A stretch of DNA of 22,172 nt from assembly GCA_002492295.1 (NCBI GenBank), contig DKYC01000143.1:1-22172 (forward strand), written 5' to 3'. The notes under the pieces were generated by a model, which searched no databases, had not been told where the DNA came from, and worked only from the letters and a program-made list of their open reading frames with translations. Position numbers and translations under genes: made by a program. Below, piece after piece: positions 1-7,721 of this stretch; positions within the stretch are counted from its first letter, which is position 1, and the number at the start of each line of letters is the position of its first letter. Origin of the DNA: Lachnospiraceae bacterium UBA7110. GTDB lineage: Bacteria; Bacillota; Clostridia; Lachnospirales; Lachnospiraceae.

Positions 1-26
1 TCTTATTATTTTATTAATATTAAAAT

Positions 27-713
27 TTATTTTACCTTCATGATTGCTTCTGCTATCATAAAATCCAATTCTGAATCAATATTAATAGAATGACTTTGAT
101 CCATAATATAGGCATAACATTTTTCTCTAAATATATTATGAATATTGTTAAGTGCTATATCATTGACAATATAAATTGCTCCGTTCTGACGATAATATGT
201 TAACAATTGTTGACGACCTGAGACACCATCATCCGTTTCCGCAAAATGCTCCATTGATAAATCAGATCCTATAATATTACTCCAAAGCGGTGAATGTTCT
301 GCTTCGCAAACACTAATTATTGAATTAGCAGCCTTAACATCAAATAATTTATATGCCCCAATAATATCGTCTGCATCCCTTAGCGGCGATGTTGGCTGCA
401 AAAGGGTAATTGAATCAAATTCATATCCTTGTCTTCTATATTGATCAACCACTTCTCTTACAACATCCCATGACGTTGATGTATCCCGTGATGTTATCTC
501 ACTTCTTAAAAAAGGAACCTCTGCGCCAAGTTCTTTCGCGATTTTGGCATATTGGGGGGAATCCGTAGAAACCATTACTCTTTCATACATATTCGATTCT
601 AATGCCGCCTTTATCGTATATCCTATAAGAGGAATTCCTGCTAACAACTTTATGTTTTTATCTTTTATCCCTTTTGAGCCCGAACGTGCTGGTATAATAG
701 CTAATCTTTTCAT
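27..713 (-). CDS. legF: CMP-nonulosonate synthetase (acylneuraminate cytidylyltransferase), probably CMP-legionaminate
   Basis: Activates a nine-carbon acidic sugar with CTP to give the CMP-sugar used by surface glycosyltransferases. The 228-residue protein has the family's size and opens with the nucleotide-binding signature IPARSGSKGIKDKNI (about residues 7-21); LQPTSPLRD follows near 105. Cytidylyltransferases for Neu5Ac, legionaminate and pseudaminate are hard to separate by eye. The legionaminate call comes from the neighbours: a LegB-like dehydratase and a PtmE-like guanylyltransferase directly upstream belong to the GDP-sugar legionaminate route. It is the third gene of a leftward run, 63 bp after the guanylyltransferase gene. 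The ribosome site is weak (GAAAGAAT). The gene is visibly more AT-rich than the genes to its right, which may point to transfer of surface-sugar DNA. Family certain; exact sugar less so. Confidence 0.85.
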   Translation of the reverse strand: MKRLAIIPARSGSKGIKDKNIKLLAGIPLIGYTIKAALESNMYERVMVSTDSPQYAKIAKELGAEVPFLRSEITSRDTSTSWDVVREVVDQYRRQGYEFDSITLLQPTSPLRDADDIIGAYKLFDVKAANSIISVCEAEHSPLWSNIIGSDLSMEHFAETDDGVSGRQQLLTYYRQNGAIYIVNDIALNNIHNIFREKCYAYIMDQSHSINIDSELDFMIAEAIMKVK

Positions 714-776
714 AATATTTACTATTCTTTCTTTTCATCAATTTACTTTTCTTTTTTCTTGTAATTATTGATTTCA

Positions 777-1814
777 TCAGCACCCTAATCTTGCCTTCAT
801 CTTTTCCAGTTCATCAAGCTGTCCCATATCAAGCCATGCCTCCTCACCAATTGGATAAATGCCTACCCTTTTTCCCTCTTTCATATATTTTTCAATAATT
901 ATTGGAAAGTCGGCCGGCTCATTGTATTCCAAATCCCCTATCACGTCTGGTTCAACAAAATAACATCCGGTATTCGTAAAGAAAGACATATTCGGCTTTT
1001 CCTGCATGGAGTCAATTGTCCCATCTTCCCCTATGTTTACCACCCCGTACGGAATTATAAAATTTTTTAACGAGCATACCATTGTAATCATGTTTCCCGC
1101 CTCAACGTGTTGTCTGTACGCTTTGGTCAAATCGTCATCTATCAGAATATCACAGTTAGTCAAAATAAAAGTATCCTTTACTTTCCCCTTTAACAGGCTG
1201 ACCCCGCCTCCTGTTCCAAGCGCCTTTTCCTCTGTTATGAAATCAAGCCGGTACTCCTTTTCAAGCTCGTCAAAATATGCCTTTATCATATTTCTTTTGT
1301 AATTGACTATCATATAAAACTGCCGGCATCCATATGCATAAAACCGGTTGATAATGTGCTCGGCAATCGGGTAATCTCCAACAGGTATCAAAGGTTTCGG
1401 TAGAATATTTGTGTAGGGCGAAAGCCTTGTTCCCAATCCTCCTGCCATAATAACCACAGGGATTTTTTTGTCAAATACGCCATGTTTCTGCACGAAATCA
1501 TTTGTAAAAACAACCTTTTTAATCCGGTGTTCATTATCCACCACAGGGAGTGCATCAATCCCGTATTCTTTCATAGTATGCATAGCCTGATCCATCTGAT
1601 GTTCATACAGATACTTTGGTGCATAATTAGCCGCATACTTAATGGGCATCTGTAAATCTCCCTTTTTCAATATCCATCTGCGGATATCCCCGTCCGTAAG
1701 CGATGCCAAAAGCTTTCCTTCCCTATGTACAAACAATATTTTTCTTGCACTCTTATCAAGCTGCTGCATCGCATCCAATATGCTTTTGTCCTCTTCTATA
1801 TATACATCATTCAT
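777..1814 (-). CDS. ptmE: CBS-domain nucleotidyltransferase, PtmE-like (glucosamine-1-phosphate guanylyltransferase)
   Basis: Likely makes the GDP-amino-sugar precursor that enters the legionaminic acid pathway. The 345-residue protein is a fusion. Residues about 1-115 form a pair of CBS repeats (KSILDAMQQLDKSA, then a second copy with EYGIDALPVVDNE). From about 118 there is a sugar-phosphate nucleotidyltransferase with the loop VVIMAGGLGTRLSPYT, the following LPKPLIPVGDYP, and NCDILIDDD as the metal-binding aspartate region. CBS-plus-NTP-transferase at this length is the PtmE architecture known from Campylobacter flagellin glycosylation. It is encoded 33 bp after the legB-like gene and 63 bp before the cytidylyltransferase, so the three are probably one operon. 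CBS domains usually bind adenine nucleotides, so allosteric control is possible. The start ATG has only a weak ribosome site. Enzyme class sure; exact substrate inferred from context. Confidence 0.82.
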   Translation of the reverse strand: MNDVYIEEDKSILDAMQQLDKSARKILFVHREGKLLASLTDGDIRRWILKKGDLQMPIKYAANYAPKYLYEHQMDQAMHTMKEYGIDALPVVDNEHRIKKVVFTNDFVQKHGVFDKKIPVVIMAGGLGTRLSPYTNILPKPLIPVGDYPIAEHIINRFYAYGCRQFYMIVNYKRNMIKAYFDELEKEYRLDFITEEKALGTGGGVSLLKGKVKDTFILTNCDILIDDDLTKAYRQHVEAGNMITMVCSLKNFIIPYGVVNIGEDGTIDSMQEKPNMSFFTNTGCYFVEPDVIGDLEYNEPADFPIIIEKYMKEGKRVGIYPIGEEAWLDMGQLDELEKMKARLGC

Positions 1815-1847
1815 GTCTCACATTCTTTCGTTCTGCTGTCAGAAGCC

Positions 1848-2825
1848 CTACAGGTTATATATGTCCGTTTTATATTTATCCAAATTCTCTTTCAGAAACG
1901 TTATCGTTTCCCTTAAACCTTCTTCCAAAGAATACCGCGGTTTCCAGCTGGTCAAGCGCATAATTTTTTCATTGCACCCGAGCAGTCTGTTTACCTCACT
2001 TTTTTCAGGTCTTAACCGCTCTTCATCACAGACAATCCCTGCCTCCGGATTAATCTGCCTGATTAATTCTTCCGCAAGTCCCCCAATCGTAATCTCTTTC
2101 TGCGTCGCAATATTGATTTCTTCTCCAACTGTTTTATCCGACTCATATATGGATATAAATCCGCTCACCGTATCCTTCACATAATTAAAATCCCTTGTCG
2201 GTGTCAATGAGCCGAGTTTGATTTCTGTCTTTCCCGCAAGTAGCTGTGTGATAATTGTAGGAATTACTGCCCTCGCCGACTGCCTCGGTCCGTAAGTGTT
2301 AAACGGTCTTACAATCGTTACCGGCAATCCAAACGAACGGTAAAAGCTTTCCGCAAGCCTGTCCGCGCCGATCTTTGTCGCCGAATATGGTGACTGCCCC
2401 TGAAACGGATGCTTTTCATCAATCGGGACATACTGCGCTGTTCCATATACCTCTGATGTGGATGTCACAAGTACACGCTTTGTTCCCAATTTTCTAGCCG
2501 CCTGCAATACATTCAGCGTTCCCTTTATATTGGTGTCAACATATGTATCGGGCGAGTGATAACTGAACGGTATTGCAATCAACGCCGCAAGATGAAATAC
2601 TGCATCAACATCTTTCACAGCCTGCTCTACGCCATTGGGATCGCGGATATCCCCCTGAAAAACTTCTATATTTTTCATGATGTCTTTTGGCAGTGTATCC
2701 AGCCATCCCCAATTGTTAAAGGAGTTATAATACACAAATGCCTTTACCTGATAACCTTTTTTCACCAGTTCCTCTGTTAAATGGCTGCCGATAAATCCAT
2801 CAGAACCCGTTACCAATACTTTCAT
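1848..2825 (-). CDS. legB: NAD-dependent 4,6-dehydratase, LegB-like (GDP-GlcNAc 4,6-dehydratase)
   Basis: Short-chain dehydrogenase-type nucleotide-sugar dehydratase that would convert the GDP-linked sugar to its 4-keto-6-deoxy form, the first committed step towards legionaminic acid. Seen in the 325 residues: the N-terminal Rossmann motif GSDGFIGSHL (7-16), FHLAA in the cofactor region, TSTSEVYG near 125, and the catalytic YSATK (YxxxK) near 150. The length fits the LegB family. The downstream partners (CBS/guanylyltransferase and cytidylyltransferase) support the legionaminate route over a generic UDP-glucose epimerase. It is the first recognisable gene of the leftward operon; a candidate promoter lies about 190 bp upstream. 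Upstream of the start only a GGGG tract could serve as ribosome site. Family sure; pathway placement likely. Confidence 0.85.
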   Translation of the reverse strand: MKVLVTGSDGFIGSHLTEELVKKGYQVKAFVYYNSFNNWGWLDTLPKDIMKNIEVFQGDIRDPNGVEQAVKDVDAVFHLAALIAIPFSYHSPDTYVDTNIKGTLNVLQAARKLGTKRVLVTSTSEVYGTAQYVPIDEKHPFQGQSPYSATKIGADRLAESFYRSFGLPVTIVRPFNTYGPRQSARAVIPTIITQLLAGKTEIKLGSLTPTRDFNYVKDTVSGFISIYESDKTVGEEINIATQKEITIGGLAEELIRQINPEAGIVCDEERLRPEKSEVNRLLGCNEKIMRLTSWKPRYSLEEGLRETITFLKENLDKYKTDIYNL

Positions 2826-2849
2826 TTCATATGCCCCATTTGCTGATTA

Positions 2850-3071
2850 TTCCTTAAACGCCGCTTTATCCCACAAAAAAAGATGCAACGTATCCATCGC
2901 ATTGACAATTTCATACTTTACATCTTTCTATCTTCTCTATTTCATTTATTTCGCTTTTAATTCAAATTTCTGTTCGTAGTCCACACTATCCTTAGAGAAA
3001 TAAATTCTCTTATCATAAGCAATAAAAATTGACTGTAAAAACGTCAAGATTTTCTCGAATATATGTTTGTT
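2850..3071 (-). pseudogene. Possible decayed gene fragment upstream of legB
   Basis: On the minus strand one reading frame gives 41 open codons (3071-2949), a stop, then after two further close stops 26 more open codons (2927-2850) in the same frame. Both translate to normal-looking protein (for example FSKDSVDYEQKFELKAK and YEIVNAMDTLHLFLWDKA) although the DNA is AT-rich. There is no usable start codon and no ribosome site. A different frame just upstream (3105-3013) reads MNLDNFMLYILKQTYIR, which could be the same gene before a frameshift. I do not recognise the family. It could be chance in a short stretch, so confidence is low. Confidence 0.25.
3012..3039 (-). promoter_or_regulatory. Candidate promoter for the legB-ptmE-legF operon
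   Basis: Read on minus: TTTACA (3039-3034), 16-bp spacer, TATGAT (3017-3012), each one mismatch from the sigma-A consensus. A start near 3005 would leave a leader of about 180 nt before legB. The surrounding DNA is AT-rich, so such pairs can occur by chance. Confidence 0.3.
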
Positions 3072-3134
3072 TTAAGATATAAAGCATGAAATTGTCAAGG
3101 TTCATCTTTTCTATAACACAATTATCAAAACCGC

Positions 3135-4502
3135 TTACTCAGTCACTTCCACATTCTGCATCATAATCGGCTTCCCTGTCTGCTGGTACAACTGCACCAC
3201 ACTGCTGCCATCCCCGTAATATGCGTCACTCAGCGCAATCGCCCGGTCAACATCGCTCGTATCGTCATAAATCCCCCAGCCTTCTTCCCGGTACTTTCTG
3301 ACAAGCCTGTCATATTCAATCCAAAGCTGCGGACGCATACTCTCTACTGTCGCTTTAATCAACGGATGCGGACGCCATAAAAGCGCTACTTCATCCTGAT
3401 TCTCCTTAAAGATGCCAAACACGTACTGCATTTTTTCAAGCATTTTTTCATTATGCTGCAGCAGCGCCCCAACGCTTGTATTGTAGAAAATAATTTTCTT
3501 CCAGCTCCCGTCCGGCTTTTGAATGATTTTCAGCCATTCCTCGGGAACCTCTATCTCTTCGCGTCTTGTGTTTGCAACCCTGTCAAGCTTCGGAGAGCCA
3601 AGTCCCAAAAATTTCTCCTCCAGCCTCTTACGGTCAATATGGTACCCCTGTAATCCGTTTTCCTTCGCCGCCTTCAGATACTCATTTACATAAATCCGCT
3701 TCATTTTCTCTGACTGGACAATTACCTTATCCGCATTGATAACGCCCGGTGTCCAAATAAAATGCTTCATGTTATCAATCCTTTCCTGATCGTCCGGCTC
3801 AATTTCGTTTAATATAAAATATGGTATATAAACCAGCCTGTCCGTATATTTTTTCAGGTTGTTGCTGTAATACCGCGAATGCACGGAAGTGACGAAATTC
3901 CAATTATCATAAGGATTATGTATATAAATAACATCGGGCTTTCTTTCCTCAAAATTATATGCTTTCCAATCCGTTATGTCAATATTCTTCGGATATTCCG
4001 CGCCCTCATAATGCATTGCGCCAAAGCTTCCGTCCGGGTTTTTGTCATAATATGGAATCGGCACACAGTACGCGTCACAATCCGGGTCTTCCTTTGCCGC
4101 AAGATAAACGCTTTCCAAAGCATCCCACATTGAAGCCTTGTACGGGAAAAATACGACCTCCCTGCGAAGCCGGATATCATTGCGCACGCTGTTCTCGATG
4201 CAGACCAACTGTTTTTTCAGTTTTTTGTAAATTTTATTTGCGCTGACATCCCCGCTGTTTAATTCCTCATGACAATGAAAAACAACATCGCAGTATGTCT
4301 CCACATGGGATACTGTGATAAAACCTTCTCCCTCTGTTGCTTCAATCGCCGTTCCAATCGTGATGGCACATTCCTGGCACTGGCTTAGCATGTCCTGCGC
4401 AGGCACATAATTCTTTTTGTCAATATCATTTTTAATTTCATCATGTGCCTCATGTAAGGTCTGAAGCAATTCCATGATTTCCTGCTTTTGCGCCTTCCGC
4501 AT
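3135..4502 (-). CDS. CDP-glycerol glycerophosphotransferase-like protein
   Basis: Probably a cytoplasmic transferase that adds glycerol-phosphate or a related group to a surface polymer or glycan. The 455-residue protein has a helical, charged N-terminal part (about 1-100) of unknown role. After it comes a part with two-domain, GT-B-like character: KPDVIYIHNPYDNW in the middle, then LLWRPHP near 380 and SDAYYGDGSS (about 425-434) followed by GKPIMMQ. The last two blocks correspond to the RPHP and DYSS blocks of CDP-glycerol glycerophosphotransferases. There is no membrane segment or signal peptide. It lies upstream of the legionaminate genes on the same strand but is separated by 309 bp, so it may be its own unit. 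The start has GGGGGAG close upstream; an internal ATG at residue 10, with AGGAA before it, is an alternative. Family placement moderate. Confidence 0.65.
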   Translation of the reverse strand: MRKAQKQEIMELLQTLHEAHDEIKNDIDKKNYVPAQDMLSQCQECAITIGTAIEATEGEGFITVSHVETYCDVVFHCHEELNSGDVSANKIYKKLKKQLVCIENSVRNDIRLRREVVFFPYKASMWDALESVYLAAKEDPDCDAYCVPIPYYDKNPDGSFGAMHYEGAEYPKNIDITDWKAYNFEERKPDVIYIHNPYDNWNFVTSVHSRYYSNNLKKYTDRLVYIPYFILNEIEPDDQERIDNMKHFIWTPGVINADKVIVQSEKMKRIYVNEYLKAAKENGLQGYHIDRKRLEEKFLGLGSPKLDRVANTRREEIEVPEEWLKIIQKPDGSWKKIIFYNTSVGALLQHNEKMLEKMQYVFGIFKENQDEVALLWRPHPLIKATVESMRPQLWIEYDRLVRKYREEGWGIYDDTSDVDRAIALSDAYYGDGSSVVQLYQQTGKPIMMQNVEVTE

Positions 4503-4545
4503 CCTGCTCCCCCTTAAATTTAAGAATATTTTTATATTCCCATAC

Positions 4546-4554
4546 AGTCTAACA
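4546..4554 (-). promoter_or_regulatory. Possible extended -10 box for the glycerophosphotransferase-like gene
   Basis: On minus, TGT followed by TAGACT (4554-4546), an extended -10 shape, with a leader of about 37 nt. No good -35 box is visible at 17 bp. The same TGTGTTAGA string occurs in the opposite direction before the lrgA-like gene. Confidence 0.3.
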
Positions 4555-4632
4555 CAATTTTATGTAAATTACCACAAAAATTTTACAAAATACAAAATTT
4601 TCTATCGATATCCCATTATATACGACTTTTTC

Positions 4633-4661
4633 TTTCCAAAAAGCACCAACTGTGTTAGAAT
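4633..4661 (+). promoter_or_regulatory. Candidate promoter for the lrgA-lrgB operon
   Basis: TTTCCA (4633-4638), 17-bp spacer, TAGAAT (4656-4661) with an upstream TG (4653-4654), so an extended -10 promoter. Overlapping TATAAT strings at 4678-4683 and 4683-4688 are alternative -10 boxes but lack a clear -35. Confidence 0.4.
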
Positions 4662-4717
4662 GTCAAAGGAATGTAACTATAATATAATATCGGACAAAAA
4701 CAGGAGAGTGTTTAGCC

Positions 4718-5080
4718 TTGAACTACTTAAAACAATTTCTAATCATCCTTTCCATTTCCTTCATCGGCGAAGTCCTAAAAGCGGTGCTGCCTCTGCCCAT
4801 CCCTGCGAGCATTTACGGTATGGCGATTTTATTTGCCTGCCTTATGACAGGCATCCTTAAGCTGGAACAGGTAAGCAACGCCGGAAAATTTCTAATTGAG
4901 ATTATGCCGGTCATGTTTATTCCGGCAGGTGTTGGATTAATGGCTTCCTGGAATATCCTGCAGCCGATGCTTGTACCCGTTGCCGTCATTACGGTCGTGG
5001 TGCTTATCGCGGTGATGGCGGTAAGCGGCAGGGTTTCGCAGGCAATTATCAGACATGGAAAGGAAAAAAAAAGACAATGA
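4718..5080 (+). CDS. lrgA: CidA/LrgA family membrane protein
   Basis: Small holin-like inner-membrane protein of 120 residues, the usual size for CidA/LrgA, with about four hydrophobic segments and the family's PLPIPASIYGMAILFACL block near residues 28-45. The family is linked to control of murein hydrolase activity, autolysis and, in some bacteria, export of small acids such as pyruvate. The start is TTG: AGGAG at 4702-4706 lies 11 nt before it, and no ATG or GTG in this frame is better placed. The stop codon overlaps the start of the lrgB-like gene (ATGA), so the two are translationally coupled. No LytSR-type regulator is in the window. Confidence 0.88.
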   Translation: MNYLKQFLIILSISFIGEVLKAVLPLPIPASIYGMAILFACLMTGILKLEQVSNAGKFLIEIMPVMFIPAGVGLMASWNILQPMLVPVAVITVVVLIAVMAVSGRVSQAIIRHGKEKKRQ

Positions 5081-5778
5081 ATGAGTTTATGCAGACTTCC
5101 ATTTTTGCAGGCGCTACAATCAGTCTTCTCGCATATATGCTTGGCGCCTGGCTCAAAAAGAAATTCCACAGCGGTCTTTTTAACCCGCTGCTGATTTCCA
5201 TTGCCGCCACAATCCTTGTGCTTTTGGCGGCGCATGTGGATTACGATACCTATAATATGGGCGCAAAATACATAAGCTGGTTTCTCACCCCCGCCACAGT
5301 CTGCCTCGCAATTCCGCTTTATGAGCAGCTTACGCTGTTAAAGAAAAACCTCGCCGCGGTTGCCGCGGGGATTGTATCGGGTGTACTGACAAGCCTTGTC
5401 ACGGTACTGCTTCTGGCACTGCTGTTCGGACTGAACCAGCAGGAATTCGTGACGTTTCTGCCCAAGTCAATCACGACGGCAATCGGGATGGGCGTCTCAC
5501 AAGAGCTTGGCGGTCATGTAAACATTACGGTCCTGGTGATTGTTGTCACGGGTGTTTTGGGAAATATTCTTGCCGAGCCGGTGTTTAAGTTGTTCCGTAT
5601 TCAGGAACCGATTGCAAAAGGACTTGCGCTCGGCTCCTCCGCACATGCAATCGGCACTGCAAAGGCAATGGAACTTGGCGAAATTGAGGGTGCCATGAGC
5701 AGTCTTTCCATTGCAGTAGCAGGGATTTTGACCGTTTTTGGCGCTTCCGTCTTTTCCTGGATTTACTCGGTGCTTTGA
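5077..5778 (+). CDS. lrgB: LrgB family membrane protein
   Basis: Partner of the LrgA-like protein: a 233-residue polytopic membrane protein at the normal family length. Visible family blocks are FNPLLISI near 35-42, FLTPATVCLAIPLY near 69-82, and PKSITTAIGMGVSQELGG near 130-147. The C-terminal GSSAHAIGTAKAMELGEIEGAMSSL is also typical. Role is as for the LrgA partner: modulation of autolysis or transport of small organic acids. It starts within the stop of the upstream gene. Its last 16 bp overlap the end of the EamA transporter gene on the other strand, so there is no room for a terminator between them. Confidence 0.9.
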   Translation: MNEFMQTSIFAGATISLLAYMLGAWLKKKFHSGLFNPLLISIAATILVLLAAHVDYDTYNMGAKYISWFLTPATVCLAIPLYEQLTLLKKNLAAVAAGIVSGVLTSLVTVLLLALLFGLNQQEFVTFLPKSITTAIGMGVSQELGGHVNITVLVIVVTGVLGNILAEPVFKLFRIQEPIAKGLALGSSAHAIGTAKAMELGEIEGAMSSLSIAVAGILTVFGASVFSWIYSVL

Positions 5779-6677
5779 GCGGCATGCACATGCATTTTTT
5801 TATCCGGAAGCTGTACCAGGATGATTGCCGCAAACGCCAGTGCGCATCCGAAAATCTCCCTTGCTGAGAGCGCCTGATGCAGAACCAGCCATCCTGCAAG
5901 CACGGACACGACAGACTCCAGGCTCAAAATCAAGGATGCTACCGTTGGGTTCATGCCTCTTTGACCGACAATCTGAAGGGTATATGCCACACCGCTTGAG
6001 AACACGCCTGCATATAAAATCGGAACGCCCGCCGCAACAATACTATGCATATCCGGTGTCTCAAAGACCAGTGCAGACACCGTTGACAGCACCGCACATA
6101 CGAAAAACTGAATGCATGAGAGCTTTACGCCGTCCGTTTGCGGTGAAAAATAATCAATGGTCAGGATATGGAACGTAAAGCAGACGGCGCAGGCAAACAC
6201 AAGGCTGTCCCCAAGCTCCAGGCGAAATTCCCCCTTGGTGATGCACAGGAAATACATGCCAAGCGCAGCAAGCGCTACCGCCGTCCATACCTTTATTCCA
6301 GCCTTTTTATGTAGGAAAATGCCGAATATCGGCACTAAAACCATATACATAGCCGTAATAAATCCGGCTTTTCCGACCGTAGTGTACTTTACGCCAAACT
6401 GCTGCAGGCTGCTTGCAGCAAAAAGGCAGATTCCACAGCAGATTCCTCCGGTTAACAGGGTTCGCCTGTTTATGACACTTGTGTCATTTTTTTGTTTTCT
6501 TTTATCTGTTACTATAATATATGGGACAAGCACAAAACACGCAAGAATGTTGCGCGAAGCCGTGAATGTAAACGGCTCGACATAATCCATGCCGACGCTT
6601 TGGGCGATAAAACCCAAACCCCAAATAGATGCCGTCAGAAACAAAATAAGTGACTGACGCAATACAAATCTGTTCAT
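5763..6677 (-). CDS. DMT/EamA family transporter
   Basis: A 304-residue membrane protein with about ten hydrophobic segments and two internally similar halves, the layout of EamA (DMT superfamily) exporters. The first half opens with FLTASIWGLGFIAQSVGMDY and the second contains YAGVFSSGVAYTLQIVGQ and LILSLESVVSVLAGWLVL. The latter two blocks are characteristic of this family. Substrates cannot be read from sequence; relatives export amino acids, nucleosides or other metabolites. AGGAG lies 10 nt before the ATG. It follows the metal-binding lipoprotein gene by 25 bp on the same strand and is likely co-transcribed. The gene end overlaps the lrgB-like gene tail to tail. Confidence 0.88.
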   Translation of the reverse strand: MNRFVLRQSLILFLTASIWGLGFIAQSVGMDYVEPFTFTASRNILACFVLVPYIIVTDKRKQKNDTSVINRRTLLTGGICCGICLFAASSLQQFGVKYTTVGKAGFITAMYMVLVPIFGIFLHKKAGIKVWTAVALAALGMYFLCITKGEFRLELGDSLVFACAVCFTFHILTIDYFSPQTDGVKLSCIQFFVCAVLSTVSALVFETPDMHSIVAAGVPILYAGVFSSGVAYTLQIVGQRGMNPTVASLILSLESVVSVLAGWLVLHQALSAREIFGCALAFAAIILVQLPDKKMHVHAAQSTE

Positions 6678-6702
6678 GTTGTTAACAATGCTCCTGTTAA
6701 AG

Positions 6703-7677
6703 TCAGTTCAATGCGTTTTTCAGGACTGCCAAATTGTCCCGCATCGCACCTAAATACGTAAATCCGTTCTCTATCTCCTCTGCCGTCACGGACTGCAAGG
6801 AGTTCATGGTAAGGATTTCCTGATTTTGGTCCTGTGTGTTCTGCCTGATGATTTCGGCTATTCTTTGATCGGAGCCCTCGATTGCCAAAATGGCGGAAAG
6901 TCCCAATTCGTCTGTCTTTCCCGCAAGGAACGTAATAGTCTCAAAGCTTGCGTCCGTTTCCGTACTGCACCCGGAAAATGCAGCATAATAATCCAAACCG
7001 TAATCTTCTGTCATATAACGGAACGGAAAACGGTCGCCAAATAAAACCGTCTTTTTGACCGATTGCTTCACCATATCCGCGTATTCCCTGTCAAGCGCCT
7101 CTATCGCTTCGATATAATTCCCTGCATTCGCCGCATAATCCTGAGCATTTTCAGCGTCAAGCCCCTGCAGCGTTTCCGAAAGCACCTTGGTCAGATAAGA
7201 AGCATTTTTGAGGGAAAGCCATATGTGCTCATCATACTCCGTTTCCCCGGGTGCATCATCCTCATAACACTGCATCCCTTCAACAAGTTCCTCCTCCCTG
7301 ACCCTGTCGCCAAGTGAATCCATCAGGTTCACGACACGCATATCCTTGTTTACTGCGCCTTTTAGCGCCTCTTCCACCCATGCATCCGACTCACCGCCAA
7401 CATACACAAACATATCCGCCGACGCAATTTTTGCCATGCTTTCCGCCGTCGGCTGGTAGCTATGCAGGTCACCGCCCTTATCGAGCAGATAAATCAGTTC
7501 AAAACTGTCAGAATGTCCTGCGGTAATTTCCCGGATCCAGTCATACTGCGCAAAGGTTGTGCAGACGATGCTGTACTTTGCCGTGTCCGTTTGGTTTTTC
7601 CCGCCCTTACAGCCTGTCAGCATGATTACACACAACACGATAAATACCCCAAATATCCGCCGTCTTTTTTCCTGCAT
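6703..7677 (-). CDS. Metal ABC transporter substrate-binding lipoprotein, ZnuA/AdcA-like
   Basis: Surface lipoprotein of the zinc/manganese-binding cluster A-I family, 324 residues. A signal peptide with lipobox ends at Cys23 (IMLTGC). Two family histidines are present: His72 in GGDLHSYQP and His151 in DEHIWLS. The third ligand is not: where ZnuA proteins have HDAFGY this protein has GDRFPFRY (214-221), putting Arg216 in the histidine position by my alignment. The region between has no long His-rich loop. Further family blocks are FSGCSTETDASFETITFLA and the C-terminal FTYLGAMRDNLAVL. No cognate permease or ATPase gene is adjacent. Instead it sits between a histidine kinase gene and an EamA transporter. 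Start ATG has GGAGG 8 nt upstream. Family sure; metal and transporter partner unknown. Confidence 0.85.
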   Translation of the reverse strand: MQEKRRRIFGVFIVLCVIMLTGCKGGKNQTDTAKYSIVCTTFAQYDWIREITAGHSDSFELIYLLDKGGDLHSYQPTAESMAKIASADMFVYVGGESDAWVEEALKGAVNKDMRVVNLMDSLGDRVREEELVEGMQCYEDDAPGETEYDEHIWLSLKNASYLTKVLSETLQGLDAENAQDYAANAGNYIEAIEALDREYADMVKQSVKKTVLFGDRFPFRYMTEDYGLDYYAAFSGCSTETDASFETITFLAGKTDELGLSAILAIEGSDQRIAEIIRQNTQDQNQEILTMNSLQSVTAEEIENGFTYLGAMRDNLAVLKNALN

Positions 7678-7680
7678 ATA

Positions 7681-7699
7681 AATCCTCCATCCTTGCCAA
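7681..7699 (-). repeat. Leader module shared with nagB (copy 1)
   Basis: These 19 bases, which include the ribosome site, match 17 of 19 bases at 17626-17644. Both copies start exactly 3 nt before their ATG. Copy 1 is followed upstream by AGCGAAAA on the plus strand (7718-7725), as copy 2 is at 17674-17681. Confidence 0.5.
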
Positions 7700-7721
7700 T
7701 TTCTGCGAATTCCTGACAGCG

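Larger units (their letters stand above)
2826..3134. other. AT-rich gap upstream of legB
   Basis: This 309-base gap holds no intact gene. On the minus strand it contains a promoter-like pair and stretches of protein-like reading frame broken by stops, listed separately. I see no convincing terminator hairpin after the gene that ends at 3135, no riboswitch fold and no tRNA. A short dyad, AGAGAA (2994-2999) and TTCTCT (3005-3010), sits at about the expected start site of the candidate promoter. Confidence 0.6.

Noticed and set aside
1642..2184. 180-codon open frame on plus across the ptmE/legB junction
   Set aside because: Antisense to two recognised enzymes; Ser/Leu/Phe-rich composition typical of a shadow frame.
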